Below, piece after piece: positions 1 to 7,130 of a DNA stretch of 64,000 nucleotides (position 1 is the stretch's first letter; each line of letters begins with the position of its first letter). Source of the DNA: Priestia megaterium NBRC 15308 = ATCC 14581 (lineage in GTDB: Bacteria > Bacillota > Bacilli > Bacillales > Bacillaceae_H); the NCBI RefSeq assembly GCF_000832985.1, contig NZ_CP009920.1, positions 1,116,001-1,180,000 on the forward strand, read 5' to 3'. The notes below the pieces were generated by a model. It ran no database searches and was not told where the DNA came from. It saw only the letters and a program-made list of their open reading frames with translations. Position numbers and translations under genes: made by a program.

Positions 1-802
1 CTACTAAATCCTTTGTCTGCTTAGGCTCTTTAGCTTTTTGTACTTTAGGCTTCTCTTGATAGTTTTGTGGAAAGTAGGTTAAATAAGATTTGGCATACGA
101 AATAGCTTCTTCTTCAGAATAAGCTAACACATCTCCACATCCGCTAACGCTGCAGTGCATATGTGCTCCTCCCATTTCCTCTAGCGTAACCTTTTCTCCA
201 ATAACAGCTTCGGCCATACGCGGCGAACCTAAGTACATAGAAGCGTTTCCATCTACCATCACAACAATATCACAAAATGCAGGGATATATGCTCCTCCAG
301 CTGCTGACGGACCGAAGAGCAAACAAATTTGAGGAATGACGCCGGAAAGTTTTACTTGATTGTGAAAGATCCGTCCAGCGCCTCGACGGTTTGGAAACAT
401 ATCTAATTGATCCGTAATACGTGCTCCTGCAGAATCCACTAGGTACAGCAAAGGCACATGCAGTTTTTCTGCTACTTCTTGAATACGAATAATTTTCTCT
501 ACTGTTCTGGCCCCCCAAGACCCTGCTTTTACAGTAGAGTCATTAGCCATTACACAAACTGTTTCACCGTTTACTTTTCCAATTGCGGTTACAACACCGT
601 CTGCCGGCAACCCTTCGGCTTTATTATTTGCAAACATGCCGTCTTCTTCATATTTCCCGTCATCAAATAAAAGCGCTAAACGATCTCTTACAAAAAGCTT
701 CTGTTGTGTTGCAAGTTTCTCTTTGTACTTCTCCGCGTTGCCACGCTCTACTTTTTGACGATTTTCATCATATTTTTTCTGAGATTCACCTGTATGTATC
801 AT
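1..802 (-). CDS. Acyl-CoA carboxylase, carboxyltransferase beta subunit (partial)
   Basis: Carboxyltransferase subunit of a biotin-dependent acyl-CoA carboxylase of the propionyl-/methylcrotonyl-CoA carboxylase family; it moves the carboxyl group from biotin to an acyl-CoA in the cytoplasm. About 267 N-terminal residues are present of a family length near 510, so the C-terminal half lies beyond the left edge. The crotonase-like fold is visible: DRLALLFDDG near residue 42, then VMANDSTVKAGSWG, DSAGARI and GPSAAGGAY. It starts at ATG 802 behind GGAGAGATATC. The biotin carrier and biotin carboxylase genes lie directly upstream in the same operon, as in the yng leucine/acyl-CoA degradation cluster of B. 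subtilis (yngE-like). The true substrate (propionyl-, methylcrotonyl- or another acyl-CoA) cannot be settled from this half. Confidence 0.88.
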   Translation of the reverse strand, partial: MIHTGESQKKYDENRQKVERGNAEKYKEKLATQQKLFVRDRLALLFDDGKYEEDGMFANNKAEGLPADGVVTAIGKVNGETVCVMANDSTVKAGSWGARTVEKIIRIQEVAEKLHVPLLYLVDSAGARITDQLDMFPNRRGAGRIFHNQVKLSGVIPQICLLFGPSAAGGAYIPAFCDIVVMVDGNASMYLGSPRMAEAVIGEKVTLEEMGGAHMHCSVSGCGDVLAYSEEEAISYAKSYLTYFPQNYQEKPKVQKAKEPKQTKDLV

Positions 803-821
803 GATATCTCTCCTTTATGAG

Positions 822-1034
822 TTATGAAATAGTCACCAAAACGTCGCCTTCGTTCACAAAATCCCCCACGGCTATATGGACAGTCTCTGCAATACCAGCT
901 TGATCGCTTTCAATAGGAATTTCCATTTTCATAGATTCTAATACAACAACAACTTCTCCTTTGGCTACACTTGCACCTTGCTGAACAAACACATTAAATA
1001 CCATGCCTGCCATTGTCGCTTTGATTTCACTCAT
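822..1034 (-). CDS. Biotin/lipoyl attachment carrier protein (YngHB-like)
   Basis: Small 70-residue biotin carrier protein that shuttles carboxybiotin between the biotin carboxylase upstream and the carboxyltransferase downstream. The whole protein is one biotinyl domain: the signature ESMKM carries the biotinylated lysine at residue 36, and glycine-rich turns (MAGMV, VKKG-like VAKGE) sit where the family has them. The start overlaps the biotin carboxylase stop by 4 bases (ATGA), which indicates translational coupling. Free-standing carriers of this size are typical of yngHB-type clusters, whereas the fatty-acid-synthesis carrier AccB is about twice as long. The identification of the domain is firm; the acyl-CoA substrate of the complex is inferred. 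Confidence 0.9.
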   Translation of the reverse strand: MSEIKATMAGMVFNVFVQQGASVAKGEVVVVLESMKMEIPIESDQAGIAETVHIAVGDFVNEGDVLVTIS

Positions 1035-2383
1035 TGTGGTGCTCCTCCTTTATTTAATACGGTTGATAATAACGATGTGTTATATGTGCCTTTTTCATAT
1101 AACTCTTCATTTAACAACTGCTTAAATAGAGGAATATTCGTTTTGATTCCCTCTACAACAGCTTCCGTAAAATATGATTTAGCTAGTTCAATTGCATTTG
1201 AACGCGTACGACCAGTAATGATAACTTTTGCAATCATTGGATCATAAAAAGGTGTAACCGCATTCATATCACTGTAGCCACTGTCTACGCGCGCATAGGT
1301 TCGCTCCGGCAAGTGATAACCCGTAATTTTTCCCGGAGCCGGTAAAAAAGTAAACGGATCTTCTGCATAAATTCGAAATTCAATGGCATAGTTATTTGCT
1401 GCTATTTCCTCTTGCAGACGAGGAAGCTTTTCTCCGCGCGCAGCTAAGATCTGCCACTTAACTAAATCGACCCCTGCAATTTGCTCGGTGATCGGATGCT
1501 CAACTTGCAGCCGCGTGTTCATTTCAAGAAAATAAAAATTTTCGTCTTCATCCACGATAAACTCCACCGTACCTGCATTATAATATCCGATTGCTTTAGC
1601 CGCTTGAACGGCTTGGTTTTGCATGGCTTGTCGCGTACTTTCTTTTAAAGAAAGCGCAGGGGCTTCTTCAATCACTTTCTGATTTCTTCTTTGTACGGAA
1701 CAATCGCGTTCAAAAAGATGAACGACATTACCATGCTGATCTCCAAACACCTGTACTTCGATATGTTTTGCGTTTGTGATAAGCTTTTCAATAAACATTC
1801 CTTCTTGACCAAAATATGCTTTTGCTCTTGCTTTTGTTGAGGCATACACTTGTTTTACTGCTTCTTCGTTATCGCAGCGCACCATCCCAATTCCTCCGCC
1901 GCCTCCGCTTGCTTTTAACATAACGGGATATCCAATTAGACTCGCTACTTTACAAGCCTCTTCAACTGACGTCACATCGCCTTCGCTGCCGGGGACAACA
2001 GGTACACCCGCTTCTTTCATCGCGGCACGAGCAGCAATTTTGTCGCCCATCATCGAAATGATTTCGGGAGAAGGACCGATAAAACAAAAACCTTCATCAA
2101 TCGCTCTTTTAGCAAATGCACTATTTTCCGATAAAAATCCATACCCAGGATGAATGGCATCTACTTTTTCTTCATGACTAATTCGCAGCAATTCTTCTAC
2201 ATTCAAATATGACTTTTGCACAGGGGGCTCTCCAATTCGACGTGCTTTTGTAGCTGCTTGAACATAAGGAAGCCCTACATCTGCATCGGAATAGACAGCC
2301 ACCGTTTCAATGCCCATTTGTTTGCATGTATGAATAATACGAAGAGCAATTTCTCCTCGATTTGCAATCAGTATTTTTTTCAC
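1031..2383 (-). CDS. Biotin carboxylase subunit of acyl-CoA carboxylase (YngH/AccC-like)
   Basis: ATP-dependent carboxylation of biotin on the carrier protein; 450 residues, the usual AccC length. The N-terminal domain begins KKILIANRGEIALRI. The ATP-grasp glycine loop KASGGGGGIGM lies near residue 160, the EAPALSL segment and the EMNTRLQVEHPITE active-site motif follow. A GTG start at 2383 is preferred over the longer frame because AAAGGGGAGA lies just upstream and the family starts here. It is first in the carboxylase operon, ahead of the carrier and the beta subunit. Since the partner genes are the acyl-CoA type, this is likely the catabolic YngH-type paralogue and not the AccC of fatty-acid synthesis. 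A cre-like site at 2461-2474 suggests catabolite repression. Confidence 0.9.
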   Translation of the reverse strand: MKKILIANRGEIALRIIHTCKQMGIETVAVYSDADVGLPYVQAATKARRIGEPPVQKSYLNVEELLRISHEEKVDAIHPGYGFLSENSAFAKRAIDEGFCFIGPSPEIISMMGDKIAARAAMKEAGVPVVPGSEGDVTSVEEACKVASLIGYPVMLKASGGGGGIGMVRCDNEEAVKQVYASTKARAKAYFGQEGMFIEKLITNAKHIEVQVFGDQHGNVVHLFERDCSVQRRNQKVIEEAPALSLKESTRQAMQNQAVQAAKAIGYYNAGTVEFIVDEDENFYFLEMNTRLQVEHPITEQIAGVDLVKWQILAARGEKLPRLQEEIAANNYAIEFRIYAEDPFTFLPAPGKITGYHLPERTYARVDSGYSDMNAVTPFYDPMIAKVIITGRTRSNAIELAKSYFTEAVVEGIKTNIPLFKQLLNEELYEKGTYNTSLLSTVLNKGGAPQ

Positions 2384-2460
2384 CTTTCTCTCCCCTTTCC
2401 TCAAATTTCTACTTTCCCCCATATAATTCTACAATAATTTTAAAACTCCTCTACAATTTT

Positions 2461-2474
2461 TGAAAACGCTTTCT
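2461..2474. promoter_or_regulatory. Candidate cre site (CcpA) upstream of acyl-CoA carboxylase operon
   Basis: TGAAAACGCTTTCT fits the CcpA operator consensus WTGNAANCGNWNNCW and is nearly palindromic about the central CG. It lies about 80 bases before the biotin carboxylase start, a position that suits repression of a catabolic operon in the presence of sugar. Binding is inferred from the motif only. Confidence 0.6.
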
Positions 2475-2640
2475 ATTTGAATCTCACTTTCCTTTTGCTT
2501 CCTTTCTAAAAAGTGATGCTTATAGTAATGTATTCTTCGTATTTAACTGAAAGAATTCATTTTTCCTCATGTGCATTGAATATTCGTTCACCAATCATGA
2601 AAACAGAATATTTTGTGTTTTTGTTATATAATATTAGATG

Positions 2641-2661
2641 AACGAACCAAGCCAGTTCGTT
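2641..2661. repeat. Perfect inverted repeat upstream of ylbP
   Basis: AACGAAC and GTTCGTT form a perfect 7-base inverted repeat with a 7-base spacer. It begins nine bases after a TATAAT hexamer (2627-2632) and ends about 35 bases before the ylbP start, so it would sit at the very 5' end of the transcript. It could be an operator or an mRNA hairpin. No known regulator was recognised from the motif. Confidence 0.45.
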
Positions 2662-2696
2662 TGTCTAGCAAGGAGACATAACAAGGGGGATATGGG

Positions 2697-3167
2697 ATGA
2701 ATTACGAAGTGAAGCATTTAAAAATTAATTTTAAAACGCTAGAAGAGTTCAAGAAATTCAAAGAATATGGCATTCAAGAACTTTCAATGCTAGAAGAATT
2801 ACATGCCAAAATTTCCGATAATGAAATAAATTCTCCGTTTTACGGTATTTATTTTGGAAATAGCTTAGTGGCTCGGATGAGTCTCTATAAGCGAAACAAA
2901 CAGTACGATCAATATTTCGAGCCGCCTCAAACGTATATTGAAGTGTGGAAACTCGAAGTGCTCAGCGATTTTCAGCGCAAAGGATTGGGTCAAACGCTCG
3001 TTGAATACGCCAAATCCTTTCAATTACCTATCAAAACAAGCCCACGAGTAAAATCGAGTGATTTTTGGTCAAAAATGGGGTTCGTACCTGTAACGTATGA
3101 TATCGATCGTGATTTGGGAGAAAACCCTCTTATTTGGCTACCAAACGGTGTAAGCGAACAAAAATAA
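2697..3167 (+). CDS. ylbP: GNAT-family N-acetyltransferase YlbP
   Basis: Putative acetyl-CoA-dependent N-acetyltransferase of 156 residues; substrate unknown. The acetyl-CoA binding region is visible as LEVLSDFQRKGLGQTLVEYAK (motif A, about residues 84-104; R/Q-x-x-G-x-G/A with RKGLGQ), followed by a C-terminal segment SSDFWSKMGFVPV typical of the fold. GGGGGATATGGG precedes the ATG. In B. subtilis ylbP adjoins ylbO/gerR, as here, although in this window the two genes converge and share a terminator. The family call rests on order and length as well as motifs; the biochemical role is unknown. Confidence 0.8.
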   Translation: MNYEVKHLKINFKTLEEFKKFKEYGIQELSMLEELHAKISDNEINSPFYGIYFGNSLVARMSLYKRNKQYDQYFEPPQTYIEVWKLEVLSDFQRKGLGQTLVEYAKSFQLPIKTSPRVKSSDFWSKMGFVPVTYDIDRDLGENPLIWLPNGVSEQK

Positions 3168-3193
3168 ACAGCTGATTTCCAGCTGTTTATTTT
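3161..3193. terminator. Bidirectional terminator between ylbP and gerR
   Basis: AAATAAACAGCTG and CAGCTGTTTATTT pair around a 5-base loop, flanked by A and T runs on both sides. It overlaps the ylbP stop codon and serves two convergent genes. Confidence 0.8.
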
Positions 3194-3248
3194 ATATCTA
3201 TGTGGTATATATGATCAACATGAAGTAGGGAGCATTCAAACTGTCGCT

Positions 3249-3851
3249 TTACTTTTGAACTTTTTCTAAATTTAAATTTTTATCCACTTGAAATTTCACT
3301 TTTCTACTTTTTTCATCCTCTTTTAATACAACCATTTTACGAGCCCTCTCCATAATTTCAATAAGAGCTTTATAGTCATCTTCTACAATTAACAAGTTGT
3401 TTTGCAAAGCTTTTTTTTCTTTTTCCAAAATCGTTACTTTCTCTTGTAAACGTTCAATCTTTTGCTGCAGTTCTTCATTAGCTTCGAGAAGCTCTGACGA
3501 GTGCCTTTGCCCTTGATCTACATTTTCTAAATATTTAATTACCTCATTAAGCGAAATATGTTTCTCTGCTTCCATATATGATAAGCGTGCAGGCTGCTCG
3601 TCATCTTTTGAAACAGTTCTTGCTTTTAATTCTTTTCTCTGTTTTTTCGCAAGATCAATACCAGTCTTGTATTGTTTGCGCACAAAAGAATTCCAGCGGA
3701 AGCCACAAGCTGCTGATGTTCGTGTAAGTTTCTTCCCCACTTCTTCAAATGCAGCTAGCTGAGTGCCACCTTCACGTATATGACGCAGTACAATTTCTGC
3801 GAGTAATAAATCTTCATCATGAGTCCATGCATCTTGACGAGAAGAAGTCAT
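3249..3851 (-). CDS. gerR: RsfA-family sporulation transcription factor GerR (YlbO)
   Basis: Transcriptional regulator of the RsfA family; in B. subtilis GerR acts in the mother cell under sigma-E and affects spore coat genes. The N-terminal 60 residues form a Myb/SANT-like DNA-binding domain (W9-T-H-D-E-D-L, later FRWNSFVRKQY), and residues about 118-165 are a leucine/glutamate-rich coiled coil (ELQQKIERLQEKVTILEKE) that should dimerise the protein. Length 200 residues. The ATG at 3851 is backed by AAGGAGGGATAGAAA. The ylbO-ylbP order identifies it as GerR and not its paralogue RsfA, but the two are similar and this choice depends on synteny. Confidence 0.82.
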   Translation of the reverse strand: MTSSRQDAWTHDEDLLLAEIVLRHIREGGTQLAAFEEVGKKLTRTSAACGFRWNSFVRKQYKTGIDLAKKQRKELKARTVSKDDEQPARLSYMEAEKHISLNEVIKYLENVDQGQRHSSELLEANEELQQKIERLQEKVTILEKEKKALQNNLLIVEDDYKALIEIMERARKMVVLKEDEKSRKVKFQVDKNLNLEKVQK

Positions 3852-4029
3852 TTTTCTATCCCTCCTTATCCGTACTTATTAAATGAATATGCACCTACTA
3901 GATAAGATAGACTATTGTTCCTCTTCTCAATCAAGAAAATCTTTCATATACTTTGAAGCAAAATGGGAAACCCGTGATTCTTTCATCTTTCGCTTATTCA
4001 CTATATTGCTATGGAAATGCAGTTCATAA

Positions 4030-4797
4030 CTATGTTTTTTTAACGATGACCTTTTGAACCGCTTCTTCATGCTCAGGCGACTCCCACAATATCGAACAGC
4101 GATGAATTTCTTGTTCCATCCGATTCCAAACCCGGCTTTGCTCCCATTTCTCAATAGCGATTTCTTTGTAAGCTTGCAATACCTGGGTCGGTTTATGAGT
4201 GATAGGCGCTAACCACTCCTCACACCTCATAGTTAGCTCTTTAAACGACGTGACATAGGAAAGAAATCCAATTTGCTTTGCTCGTTCTACTCCATACAGC
4301 TGAGCACTGTAGATCATTTCCATCGCCTCTTGATAACGCAGCTTTTCAAGAAGAATGGTTCCTCCTCCCCAGCCTGTTGTAATTCCTAAATTCCCTTGAA
4401 TAAAGCCCATTTCGCTATGTGTTGCACTTATACGGAAGTCACATGCAATCGCAAGCTCACATCCTCCTCCAACCGATGTTCCATTCAAAAGAGCAACTGT
4501 TGGTTTTGGGAGTGTTAAAATCTCATAAAGAATTTCCCCCATTTTCGTTAACATTTGAGACGCCTCTTTCGAAGTCTTTAGCTCATGAAATACGCTTAAA
4601 TCTCCTCCGCTGCAAAATGCGTCTGAACCAGCACCTGTAATTACAAAAGCTTTTACTAACTGATCATGTTTCACATAATCTACAGCTTGCTGCAGTTCAT
4701 TCATAACATCATAATCAATAGCATTACGCTTTTCAGGACGATTAATCACAAACGTAGCAATGCCTTGGCTTGTAGTAAACAGCTCGCTTTTTTTCAT
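4030..4797 (-). CDS. Enoyl-CoA hydratase/isomerase (crotonase) family protein, possible acyl-CoA decarboxylase
   Basis: Crotonase-fold protein of 255 residues. The oxyanion-hole segments are visible (FCSGGDL near residue 61; GTSVGGGCELAIACDFR at 106-122). The first catalytic glutamate is present as E114, but the second, which hydratases carry four residues before the conserved glycine, is Q134 (GFIQGNLGI), followed by TTGWGGG. Loss of this glutamate argues against simple hydration; a GW-GGT-like region is reminiscent of ethylmalonyl-CoA decarboxylase (ECHDC1). A decarboxylase would make sense near a promiscuous acyl-CoA carboxylase, but that is inference. AAGGAGGAAAAAGC precedes the ATG. It sits between gerR and rpmF, in the same direction, but two terminators separate it from rpmF. 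Confidence 0.75.
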   Translation of the reverse strand: MKKSELFTTSQGIATFVINRPEKRNAIDYDVMNELQQAVDYVKHDQLVKAFVITGAGSDAFCSGGDLSVFHELKTSKEASQMLTKMGEILYEILTLPKPTVALLNGTSVGGGCELAIACDFRISATHSEMGFIQGNLGITTGWGGGTILLEKLRYQEAMEMIYSAQLYGVERAKQIGFLSYVTSFKELTMRCEEWLAPITHKPTQVLQAYKEIAIEKWEQSRVWNRMEQEIHRCSILWESPEHEEAVQKVIVKKT

Positions 4798-4882
4798 GCT
4801 TTTTCCTCCTTATAGAAAAGATATAAATCCTTTTACAACAGTAATTGTTTATTTAAAAAGAGTTCTTGTTCTATAAAAAAAA

Positions 4883-4910
4883 TCCTTCTCTTCCAAAGGA
4901 CAGAGAAGGA
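4883..4910 (-). terminator. Distal terminator after rpmF
   Basis: TCCTTCTCT and AGAGAAGGA form a 9-bp stem around a 10-base loop; on the minus strand a run of eight U follows. It backs up the stronger terminator at 4928-4951. Confidence 0.7.
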
Positions 4911-4927
4911 AAAAAGGCAAAAAAAAT

Positions 4928-4951
4928 AAAAGACCCTTAAGAGGGTCTTTT
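4928..4951 (-). terminator. Terminator after rpmF
   Basis: AAAAGACCCT and AGGGTCTTTT form a 10-bp stem with a TAAG loop, then a U-rich tail on the minus strand. It ends the ylbN-rpmF transcript. Confidence 0.88.
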
Positions 4952-4965
4952 ATTTAAATAAGCAA

Positions 4966-5139
4966 TTATTTGCTTACTACGTCATTTCCTTTGTAAGTAC
5001 CACAAGCTTTACATACGCGGTGTGATAGTTTCATTTCACCACAATTTGGGCACTCTACCATACCAGGAACTTGTAATTTAAAGTGCGTACGACGCGTTCT
5101 TTTCTTCATTTTAGATGTTCTTCTAAAAGGTACAGCCAT
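4966..5139 (-). CDS. rpmF: 50S ribosomal protein L32
   Basis: Ribosomal protein L32, 57 residues, part of the large ribosomal subunit. The sequence begins [10 protein letters not shown] and holds the zinc-ribbon form of L32: CPNC near residue 30 and CKAC near residue 43. The start at 5139 follows AAGGAGGTGGGAATA, a near-perfect ribosome binding site; a longer frame starting three codons earlier would overlap that site. It is the second gene of the conserved ylbN-rpmF pair (yceD-rpmF in other bacteria), 66 bases after ylbN, and is followed by tandem terminators. Bacillus genomes can carry a zinc-independent L32-like copy elsewhere; this one is the zinc-binding form. Confidence 0.97.
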   Translation of the reverse strand: MAVPFRRTSKMKKRTRRTHFKLQVPGMVECPNCGEMKLSHRVCKACGTYKGNDVVSK

Positions 5140-5204
5140 TATTCCCACCTCCTTAAAAGAATTTTAAAATCATATGAAGGCCCGAAAGCCGGATCTTCGC
5201 ATTT

Positions 5205-5723
5205 TTATTTCTTTTTGTCTTTAAAGAAATTTTCGAGTACGGCTAAGCGGGGATCTACTTTTTCCTGCTTTTCTTCTTCGGTAACAACTTCCCAGTCTTT
5301 TCCTGACTGTGGAGCTGCTCCTGCCGCTTGCTGATTTTCACTAAATACCTGCAGAGGAATTTCAACAATAATTAACTCTTGAATCAAAGGTTGTAACTCA
5401 ACCGTTTCTCCCTCTACAATGCGTACTTCAGCATCTTCTTCATAATCAGCATTCACATTCAATAAAAACGTTTCAGTTGCGTTAATTTCAAACGGATACG
5501 GAACGTCAACTAATGTACGAGCACAAGGCAACGTCATTTTTCCTGAAATTTTAAGGTGAAACGTTACTTTCGAAGAACTAATGTCGGCTCTTCCTTTCAC
5601 GTTTACATCTGACATTCTACGAATTTGAGGATCAGCATTCATAAACTCTTTGCCGTCAATCACTTCGTCAAATGTTAGACCTTTATTTTGCAACTGATAC
5701 AATTGATGTATTGTCCATTTCAT
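5205..5723 (-). CDS. ylbN: YceD/DUF177 family protein YlbN
   Basis: 172-residue DUF177 protein. The family (YceD in E. coli, Duf177 in plants) is linked to 23S rRNA accumulation and lies upstream of rpmF in most bacteria, as here. The conserved core is visible around residues 44-75: DISSSKVTFHLKISG then MTLPCARTLVDVPYPF, with the family cysteine in LPCARTL. The C-terminus is lysine-rich (ENFFKDKKK). AGGTGATTAACA precedes the ATG at 5723. Transcription should begin at the strong promoter at 5752-5780. The exact molecular role is not settled for the family. Confidence 0.9.
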   Translation of the reverse strand: MKWTIHQLYQLQNKGLTFDEVIDGKEFMNADPQIRRMSDVNVKGRADISSSKVTFHLKISGKMTLPCARTLVDVPYPFEINATETFLLNVNADYEEDAEVRIVEGETVELQPLIQELIIVEIPLQVFSENQQAAGAAPQSGKDWEVVTEEEKQEKVDPRLAVLENFFKDKKK

Positions 5724-5751
5724 TGTTAATCACCTCAAGGCAACAAAGGTT

Positions 5752-5780
5752 ATTATAGCTTTCACAAGATTATTTGTCAA
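5752..5780 (-). promoter_or_regulatory. Sigma-A promoter of ylbN-rpmF
   Basis: On the minus strand TTGACA (5775-5780), a 17-base spacer and TATAAT (5752-5757): a perfect consensus. It lies 28 bases before the ylbN start. Its -35 box overlaps the -35 box of the divergent tmcAL promoter. Confidence 0.88.
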
Positions 5781-5802
5781 TATTTTTTCTTTACACTATA
5801 AT
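5774..5802 (+). promoter_or_regulatory. Sigma-A promoter of tmcAL
   Basis: TTGTCA (5774-5779), a 17-base spacer and TATAAT (5797-5802) on the plus strand. The start codon of tmcAL is 100 bases downstream. The -35 hexamer occupies the same bases as that of the leftward ylbN promoter. Confidence 0.82.
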
Positions 5803-5902
5803 GTACTTAAATATGCTTTTTTGTAAAAATTTCTTACTTTCATAAAAAAATGTTTTTAAAACAAAGAGCTAGACTAAAAATAATAAATTAAAAGGAGACA
5901 TT

Positions 5903-7102
5903 ATGCAAGCAGTTGGAATAATTGTCGAATATAATCCTTTTCATAACGGACACGCTTATCATTTGCAACAAGCGAAACAACAAACCGGAGCAGATTGTGT
6001 GATTGCTGTGATGAGCGGGCACTTTTTGCAGCGCGGAGAGCCTGCTCTTGTATCAAAATGGTCCCGCACAAGAATGGCTTTAGCCGCTGGTGCAGACTTA
6101 GTCGTTGAATTACCCTATGCTTTTTCTACTCAGAAAGCTGAAACATTCGCAAGCGGCGCTATTTCTATTTTAGAATCCCTTCGCGCTGACTTTATATGCT
6201 TTGGCAGCGAAAATGGCAATATTGACTCATTTACCCGCACCGCTGATTTGCTCGAAGCTCATGAATCAGAACTATCCGCTTTAATTCAACAAGAGATGAA
6301 AAAAGGGAACAGTTATCCAAAAGCAGCTTCCAATGCTTTCTTACAGCTTTTCACGAAGGCTCCTATTGATCTATCTCAGCCAAATAATGTGCTTGGAATG
6401 AGCTATGTAGCTGCCATCAAAAAACAGCATGCATCTATTAAACCATATACAATCACTCGAATTCAATCACATTATCACGATGATTCCCTGTCTTCCTCTT
6501 TTATTTCAAGTGCTACAAGCATACGTAAAGCTATTTTTGACAGCAGCAGCCATGGGGACCTGAGCAAGCACATGCCAGTTAGTACGGCAAATGAATTAAC
6601 AGCTTACAAGCAAGCACACGGACAGTTTCATCATTGGGAGCATTATTTCCCATTTTTGAAATACAAATTATTAACTACTCCACTTTATGACTTACAGCGT
6701 ATTTATGAAATAGAAGAAGGTATTGAACATCGGCTCCTATCTTATATTTCTTCAGCTACTTCATTTGAAGATTTTTTAACAAATGTTAAAACGAAGCGAT
6801 ATACGAGAACCCGTTTACAGCGCATGTGCGTTCACCTTTTAACCAATACAACAAAAAGTGAGATGCAACAAGCTGATCCTTATATTCGCTTATTGGGAAT
6901 GTCTAAGACAGGACAAGGCTATTTAAAAACGAGTAAGAAAAAGCTGTCCCTTCCTATTGTATCCACTGTATCGCAATGTAAACTAAAAGAAATTGATACC
7001 GATATTAAAGCGACACATGTTTATAGTATGCCGTTTCAAGAGCCTCTGCGCTCTCAATTTATGAAACAAGAATACACGCAGCCTCCTATCATTTGGCCAT
7101 AA
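5903..7102 (+). CDS. tmcAL: tRNA(Met) cytidine acetate ligase TmcAL (YlbM)
   Basis: Enzyme that forms N4-acetylcytidine at the wobble position of elongator tRNA-Met from acetate and ATP, through an acetyl-adenylate. 399 residues. The nucleotidyltransferase motif HNGH is at residues 14-17 (EYNPFHNGHAYH), followed by GHFLQRGEPALVSKWSR (residues about 39-55) and FGSEN near residue 99. A lysine/arginine-rich C-terminal region (KTKRYTRTRLQRM) suits tRNA binding. AAAAGGAGACATT precedes the ATG. The gene is divergent from ylbN and convergent with ylbL, with a terminator between. In B. subtilis the same gene is ylbM in the same position. Confidence 0.93.
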   Translation: MQAVGIIVEYNPFHNGHAYHLQQAKQQTGADCVIAVMSGHFLQRGEPALVSKWSRTRMALAAGADLVVELPYAFSTQKAETFASGAISILESLRADFICFGSENGNIDSFTRTADLLEAHESELSALIQQEMKKGNSYPKAASNAFLQLFTKAPIDLSQPNNVLGMSYVAAIKKQHASIKPYTITRIQSHYHDDSLSSSFISSATSIRKAIFDSSSHGDLSKHMPVSTANELTAYKQAHGQFHHWEHYFPFLKYKLLTTPLYDLQRIYEIEEGIEHRLLSYISSATSFEDFLTNVKTKRYTRTRLQRMCVHLLTNTTKSEMQQADPYIRLLGMSKTGQGYLKTSKKKLSLPIVSTVSQCKLKEIDTDIKATHVYSMPFQEPLRSQFMKQEYTQPPIIWP

Positions 7103-7130
7103 AAAAATCGTCTGCAAGAGACGATTTTTT
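7102..7130. terminator. Bidirectional terminator between tmcAL and ylbL
   Basis: AAAAAATCGTCT and AGACGATTTTTT pair around GCAAG; A and T runs allow termination on both strands for the convergent genes. Confidence 0.88.
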
